Below, piece after piece: positions 8,448 to 13,170 of a stretch of DNA of 13,170 bases. A program made the translations under genes and the position numbers. Origin of the DNA: Antrodiella citrinella (taxonomy: Eukaryota > Basidiomycota > Agaricomycetes > Polyporales > Steccherinaceae); contig SGPM01000533.1 in NCBI GenBank assembly GCA_004802725.1, forward strand, positions 1-13,170, given 5' to 3'. A model generated the notes under the pieces. It did no database searches, had not been told where the DNA came from, and worked only from the letters and a program-made list of their open reading frames with translations. How positions within the stretch are numbered: position 1 is the first letter of the stretch; each line of letters begins with the position of its first letter.

Positions 8448-10055
8448 ATGGATTCTTCTCTCTACTATGCTGATACTCTCCGGGAAGTGAGCTGTATTAC
8501 TGCCAACCTTCCTCGGGCTACCTCGGATGAGTATAAGCTGAAAGTACTCACCGACCTTCACGTCCGACTTGCCGCACCTGATACGGAGAGGACGTTGATT
8601 GACGAGATCAACGATCTTGTCTACGGAGCGTTCCAAATTCATGCCAGTTTCAACCAGATCTCAGCGGCGTTCCGAACAGTCCTCGTAAACGGTCCCTCTA
8701 GTTCACTCATTGTAGAGATGAACGCTCTGATCGCACTATGGGACGAGCTCTACACGGTGCGTCAGTGGATCCGGAAACCGTACTATGTCTACACGATGAT
8801 TGACTTGCGTCGTTCTCTTCAACTTATAGGGTTTCTCAGATCTCTTGCATCGATCCAGAGATCTATCGATGAAGGGTGCGAGCTCAGCACAAGGTTCCAA
8901 CTTCTCTACCGTTGGTTAAGGATGATCTCAAGCATAGGCTTCTTCCACAGATTTTGCTTTCGAGTATTCCACTTTGTTCGCGGACGATAGTGTACCCCTC
9001 GAAGACAAGCAAAGAGAGATCGCCTACTTCATCAAGGTCCGCTATTTTACCACAAGTATAATTCAGTATTGCTCACTGGTGTTTCTCTAGCAAATCCAGC
9101 GGGACGAGAATGTCGCAACTGCCGTTGCAGAGGCATTTGTCGACTACCGTGGCCGGGTGGACGCAGCTCAAGGCAAGTGGCGGGATATTGTGCGGAGGTA
9201 TAGGTTGCCATATGACGCAGCCCAAATATCCGCCACGGACAATTCGTTCACGTTGTAAGGATCCTCACTTGTTTTACGGATGAATCTCATATCTGACATC
9301 TCATTACAGGCTCAATGAGAAGGTTTGTTGAAAATGCCAAGAAACAGTATCTGTCGTCGAGTAAATTTCCATCTAGATCTGTCTTCTTTCGACGGCTCTC
9401 GGTATCTCCCACACAACTGGAGGCGTTGAGAGCTTCTTTGTTCGCGTTGTCCCTCGGTTCTGGTCGGAATGTCTTGTGCGTGGAGTCCTGACAGCATTTT
9501 CCCATGTTCCAGACATAAATGTTTCTCAATAGATCAGTGCGACTGGAATGAACACCAGCCCCATGCGTGTACAAAGGCCTTCGGCTCACAGTAAGTTAAA
9601 TCGTGATACATACTGAGACATTGTCGCTGATTTTGTCTACAGGCGGCGTGGGCAAACTCTGGGACGACATCAGTGTTTCTAGCATGCCGCAAATCTCCTC
9701 CAACGTGACCTCCACGCTTGGAGAATTCGATACTATCCTCCAGCGACTTGAAGCGTTCCCTGGGGTCTGGTCCATGGTACACCACTTGTAATATCTCGAC
9801 ATGTATTGCCACACTAACCTCCATTTTCTTGCCAGATCCGGAGCGATATGATGACTATTGAAGAGAGGTTCGGCTACGCTTCTGATACTGCCAGTGAACG
9901 GGTATGTGTGACCTCATATGCTTTCGCCTATCATCCACTGACGAACAAGACCATGCAAGCTCTTCAAAGCTAGGCTCAGAGTCCTTGCTACCCTGTACGA
10001 TACCTTGCGCAAGGCCCTTCAGCACTACTACACGGTCCTAGTAGAGGTCTTGTGA
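8448..10055 (+). CDS. Unrecognised 362-residue protein, intact member of a local paralogue pair
   Basis: Function not recognised. Ten exons: 8448-8756, 8830-8893, 8951-9036, 9091-9254, 9310-9322, 9377-9475, 9533-9590, 9643-9776, 9836-9901, 9960-10055. They total 1089 nt with consistent phases, and the model is supported by the relative at 2674-1049, which shares most splice positions. The protein has no signal peptide and no clear membrane segment; long amphipathic stretches suggest a mostly helical fold. Best conserved between the paralogues are residues 27-103, an ESFF.RV.PRFW block (about 231-241), FP.VW (303-307) followed by IR, and LFKAR (332-336) plus the final helix. Exon 5 is only 13 nt. 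The FP.VW..IR pattern before helices vaguely recalls helical-bundle pore-forming proteins such as the ClyA/HBL group, but this is weak and only a suggestion. Start chosen by the TATA box at 8344. Confidence 0.75.
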
Positions 10056-10296
10056 TGAGCATGATGTCTCGATACTAGAAATGCGTCGGAAGGCACGAGA
10101 CTTCTTGAGCGATACTGATGTCATGAAGAGACAAGGTGTCGATGTTAATGTTTAAACATTTGTCAGGCATCTAGTATTTCGTGTCGATTCAATAATTCCA
10201 ATCATTGAATGCATTCATTTCCTAGACAGTTAGTTTAATGACAGATTGTTCAGACGAGACCAAGAAGAGCGGCATCATTGCGCGAGACGCTTTTGT

Positions 10297-11518
10297 TCAA
10301 GAAGCAGGACAGAAAGTGATGGTATAATCCGCCTTGAGACTAGCATCACAAGTCCAAAGGCCACGCTGGTCATCAAACGCGTAAGCGTAGGCATCGGGGC
10401 AGTCAGACTCTGTGAACGATTATGAGCTCAATTCACCGGACCATGTACTCATGAGAAAACGAGGAAGCTTACTGAAGTAGTTGTAAGTGGCGGACCCAGA
10501 GGACGGACAGGTCTGAGGGGTGTTGAACTGTCCGCTGCAGCATGCAGGGGAGTTCGCTAGAAAGCACCGTTCAGTACTCCGACAAAGATGTGCTGTGGAG
10601 GTCACGCACCTGGATTGGGATCCAACAAGCAAGCATTCTTGCAGCCAACGGGGAAGCCCGTCGAGTCGAAGGGACCTTTGAACTGTGCAGGACAGTTCGG
10701 GCCAAGATCTACGGCGCACTCGGGTTCGCGACACCCTTTGTCGTTGTCAATGCGAATGGGGAGATTGTAACCATCCACGAGCGACACTGGAGACAGGTAT
10801 CAGCCTATATATGACAGTACAGGGGCATGTTGGTACTTACCGTCGTAGAAGTCCTTATTGCCGGCGCCAGAAAGAGTGAACTCCGCCAAAGATGCAGGAG
10901 GGACGCCAGTACCAGTGTTGGGGTCACAAACCAAACCACCAATGCACCCACCATCTGCGCACTGGGTGGCAGGGTTGGGGTTGTTGAAATTACAGTCGCG
11001 ACGAGCCTACAAATCGATCATGTGTTCTCAGCATCGATCGGCAACAGTGACCTTGAAAAAGCGTAGATTTGGCACAGTGTACATCGCCATACAATGGAAA
11101 GGCGAGAGATCGTCGTGAACGTACCCAAATTCTCCCGGCAGTCCAATTGTCAGGCGCAGAGAACGAGACAGAAGTGAACGGCTGTGCTTCCCAGCTGTGA
11201 CGAATTGAGTATAATATCTGGAAAACATATAAAAGAAAATAATACCCCGTGGTATGATCTGGTTTTGGATCCCCTGGCTGCGTGAACATCTTTTCAAGTA
11301 AAGAGCGATGAGATTAAGATTGTTCAATTTTGCGAGGTTCAACGCGACGACGTACGGCTGGCCTGCATATCGACAAATACCGTCAGAGAGAAAGAGATAG
11401 GGAATGGCGGGTTCGCTGACCATATAGTAAAAGGACAACCGTTATACACAGTGATCGTCCGAGCAGAGGCAGTCGCTGCGCCAAGGACAAGAGGCCAGAA
11501 TACACCGAGCTTCATCAT
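10297..11518 (-). CDS. Thaumatin-like protein
   Basis: Secreted thaumatin-like protein, 252 residues, in eight exons: 11518-11421, 11362-11356, 11289-11246, 11194-11125, 11006-10841, 10786-10610, 10556-10473, 10409-10297. Signal peptide of about 19 residues, cut after ATASA. The mature part opens with RTITVYNGCPFTIW and carries 16 cysteines, the count expected for eight disulfides. The signature NWTAGRIWARRDC and acidic-cleft candidates are present: Arg near RIWARR, Glu in LAEFTL, Asp in DFYDVSLVDGYN, Asp in CAVDLGPNC. Family members bind or cleave beta-glucans and remodel or attack fungal walls. Exon 2 is only 7 nt and is needed to keep the frame and give the family-typical W-P-A. ATG 11518 is preferred (11515 follows directly) because the in-frame ATG at 11620 lies upstream of the TATA box. 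The gene is convergent with its left neighbour, 241 bases away. Confidence 0.93.
11356..11362 (-). other. 7-nt microexon of the thaumatin-like gene
   Basis: Seven bases (GCCAGCC) between a TGCAG acceptor and a GTACGT donor. They finish the split Trp33 codon (TG+G) and add Pro-Ala, giving the W-P-A common in thaumatin-like proteins. Without it exon 1 ends in phase 2 while exon 3 starts in phase 0, so direct joining would shift the frame. Confidence 0.8.
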
Positions 11519-12681
11519 TGTGGGTGAAGGTGTTATGGGATTCGAGGAAGACTTTTTTCTTCGGGGATGTGGCTCCGTACCAACTCGTAGACAAGCCGAT
11601 TTATACTCAACTGGGCGCATAGTAGAGGAGAGCGGCGGCAGATTATGACCAGTCCGGATCCGTCACGGTCTGTACATGAGGTGGCGGACAGCGCACACTG
11701 GCTATGCAATTCAATGTAACATCGGACTTTTTCATCATCAGTACCATTGCAACACGCACCTGATAGCTATGATCTGTCATACTCTGATGCGATCCATGAC
11801 CGGCGACTCGGATGAATAGAGCAGTCGTCTACCATTGACGTGCGTCGGATGCCGACGGTCATCTGAGGTTGCAAACGCGTGTTAGTGGAGACCTGAGTAT
11901 GACAGTGTGATGATTGCTGACTCCAAAATTGTCTTGAACGCGTTTGACATTGGACAAGCTGAGGGTAGTGGACTCCTTGGTCCGCCCGATTCATTCCCTG
12001 TAGCCGCGAGTCGGGTCGCGCCGCCTACTGTCTGAATTTGGCAGATGTTGTTTTCTGCGAGGGTCGGTATCAGACCCAGCGATGAGATGAATTTAGAAGT
12101 CGGACAGTGAGGCTAGATCATAGTATATGAACTGCCACTGTAAAGCTGGACTTGTAGGTCGTCTTGGATTATAAGTTGAATGCAGCTGGCTGCTGAGGCC
12201 GCGTCTACACGTTTTCTCGTGGCGCTGCTTCGTCATACTTCATAGCCAAGAACAAAGCCCGCCGCCAGTGAACAGAAAAGACAGGACGAAGAACATACTA
12301 AGAGAGCATCATTGACCGTGACTCGGAACGCCTCTGGCTGCGGTAGTACCGGTACCAAAACTCCGCCTACTTAGTCATATGCGCTTACATCCGACTCCCT
12401 GGATTGTACTCGCAAGTTGGGAATTCAATTTGTGGAGGTCGTACGTGACAGATCGCCTTAGTATTCTGTCTTCACTGTCTTCTATTCTGCGCAGGTATCC
12501 CACTCTGGGCCTACGAAAAGATCAGGTCAGAGATGCGCACTGGGCCGGCCCGTCCATTCCTCGCCACGATCAATGAGCCAAACATCCAGATCCATGATAC
12601 TATGAGAGAACACTCAATGTTCTCGCATCGCAGTCGCAAATCAACCGTCGGCCTCCAATATCACATCACATGTCAATAGCA
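11519..12681. other. Gene-poor gap right of the thaumatin-like gene
   Basis: Beyond the promoter of the thaumatin-like gene, no open frame with splice signals or family resemblance was found on either strand. A perfect hairpin with 7-bp stem and 5-nt loop lies at 12606-12624. The gap ends where the right arm of the inverted repeat begins. Confidence 0.45.
11599..11605 (-). promoter_or_regulatory. TATA box of the thaumatin-like gene
   Basis: TATAAAT on the minus strand, 87 bases before the start at 11518, leaving a leader of about 55 bases. It rules against the in-frame ATG at 11620, which would lie upstream of transcription start. Confidence 0.6.
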
Positions 12682-12714
12682 TGCAATCATATCCATCATT
12701 ATGTAACTCAGAGT

Positions 12715-12968
12715 ACAAGTGCCAATACAAGATTTTCGAATCCATAAACTTGAAGCACAGTCACTTGCCAAGAAACTACTTACAGTTTCGTAGGTGTGAA
12801 ATCGATTTTTGGGTGGTAACGCGGAGATGTTCAACTAGTGTCAAACGACCTTGCCGAGTACTGGAAGCACCAACATACACCGCTTTTGGTGGCGTATGTG
12901 GCTTCGGGAGCTCGGGATGCAATGAAGTGGGGGCGGATTGCTGCAATTCGGTGTCAACATTAGAGAGT
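12715..12968. other. 254-bp segment missing from the left repeat arm
   Basis: Present only in the right arm. It is bounded by a direct AGAGT pair, of which the left arm keeps one copy (ACTCT at 784-788). No terminal inverted repeats or transposase-like sequence were seen, so deletion from the left arm by microhomology is favoured over insertion of a mobile element, although a 5-bp target duplication cannot be excluded. Confidence 0.7.
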
Positions 12969-13053
12969 CCGCCAGAGCTAACCAATGTACTATGATTTTG
13001 GACCACGCCTACAAAAAGGTAAACAGCTGTAAACGCCAATATCGACCAACCGA

Positions 13054-13152
13054 TCACTGACTGGGAGGCGCGGGTCGAATAGCTTGCTGTACAGGCCATT
13101 TGTCACAATGCCCTCCGATCTTGAAGAGATAGGTGTAGTCATCAGCAGATCC
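13054..13152 (-). CDS. Aldo/keto reductase, second copy, last exon only
   Basis: Exact inverted copy of the last exon at 600-698: 32 codons and stop TGA (13056-13054), preceded by the same intron end and TAG acceptor (13153). The tail has the DKWP..QAIRP ending of the aryl-alcohol dehydrogenase-like reductases. The rest of the gene would lie to the right of the window. A second frame crossing the stop stays open through 12776 because of the extra 254 bp, so an alternative longer tail is possible. Whether this is a true second gene or an assembly effect at a contig end cannot be told from this sequence. Confidence 0.75.
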   Translation of the reverse strand, partial: GSADDYTYLFKIGGHCDKWPVQQAIRPAPPSQ

Positions 13153-13170
13153 CTACATATCATATCATGA

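Larger units (their letters stand above)
12682..13170 (-). repeat. Right arm of inverted repeat (reductase 3' end)
   Basis: Reverse-complement copy of 582-816. Bases 12964-13170 are identical to 788-582, and 12682-12714 match 816-784. Between them lie 254 bases absent from the left arm, bounded by AGAGT at 12710-12714 and 12964-12968. The arm runs off the window edge, so its true length is unknown. Confidence 0.95.

Noticed and set aside
11519..11620. In-frame N-terminal extension of the thaumatin-like protein from ATG 11620
   Set aside because: The TATA box at 11605-11599 lies downstream of it, and the extension would hide the signal peptide.
12715..12968. Small transposable element in the right arm
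   Set aside because: Only a 5-bp direct repeat supports it; there are no terminal inverted repeats or internal features. Deletion from the other arm is as simple.
12776..13099. 107-residue minus-strand frame with a hydrophobic stretch that could be a membrane helix
   Set aside because: Its first part overlaps the last reductase exon in another frame, and the same DNA in the left arm encodes the family-typical reductase tail. No independent promoter or family resemblance. Kept only as a possible alternative tail.

Overview
The window looks like basidiomycete genomic DNA, most likely from a wood-decaying agaricomycete. Three things point there. Genes are split by many short GT..AG introns, mostly 50-65 nt. 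The recognisable proteins are typical of such fungi: an aryl-alcohol dehydrogenase-type aldo/keto reductase, a PAF-acetylhydrolase-like hydrolase, an HsbA-type secreted protein and a thaumatin-like protein. There are no operons, and gene ends are spaced as in compact fungal genomes. All exon models were made by hand from splice signals, reading phase and family resemblance. No species can be named.

Layout from left to right: the 3' part of an aldo/keto reductase gene (+, 1-698); a decayed paralogue of an unrecognised gene family (-, 2674-1049); a complete eight-exon PAF-acetylhydrolase-like gene (+, 3475-5701) with Ser/Asp/His triad; a long gene-poor gap; a four-exon HsbA-like secreted protein gene (+, 7168-7816); a ten-exon intact member of the unrecognised family (+, 8448-10055); an eight-exon thaumatin-like gene containing a 7-nt microexon (-, 11518-10297); a second long gap; and the last exon of another aldo/keto reductase copy (-, 13152-13054), running off the right edge.

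The window has mirror symmetry. Its outer ends carry the same reductase 3' end in opposite orientation (207 bases identical, 582-788 against 13170-12964). The next genes inward are the two members of the unknown family, also in opposite orientation. The outer repeat is identical while the inner pair has diverged and one member is broken, so the two levels have different ages, or the outer one is a recent conversion event or an assembly effect. The left copy lacks 254 bp present in the right copy, with a 5-bp repeat at the junction.

The genes do not form an evident pathway. Two encode secreted proteins (HsbA-like and thaumatin-like) and one encodes an esterase of the PAF-acetylhydrolase fold. 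The intact unknown protein (362 aa, no signal peptide, apparently helix-rich) and its decayed partner are the least explained part of the window.
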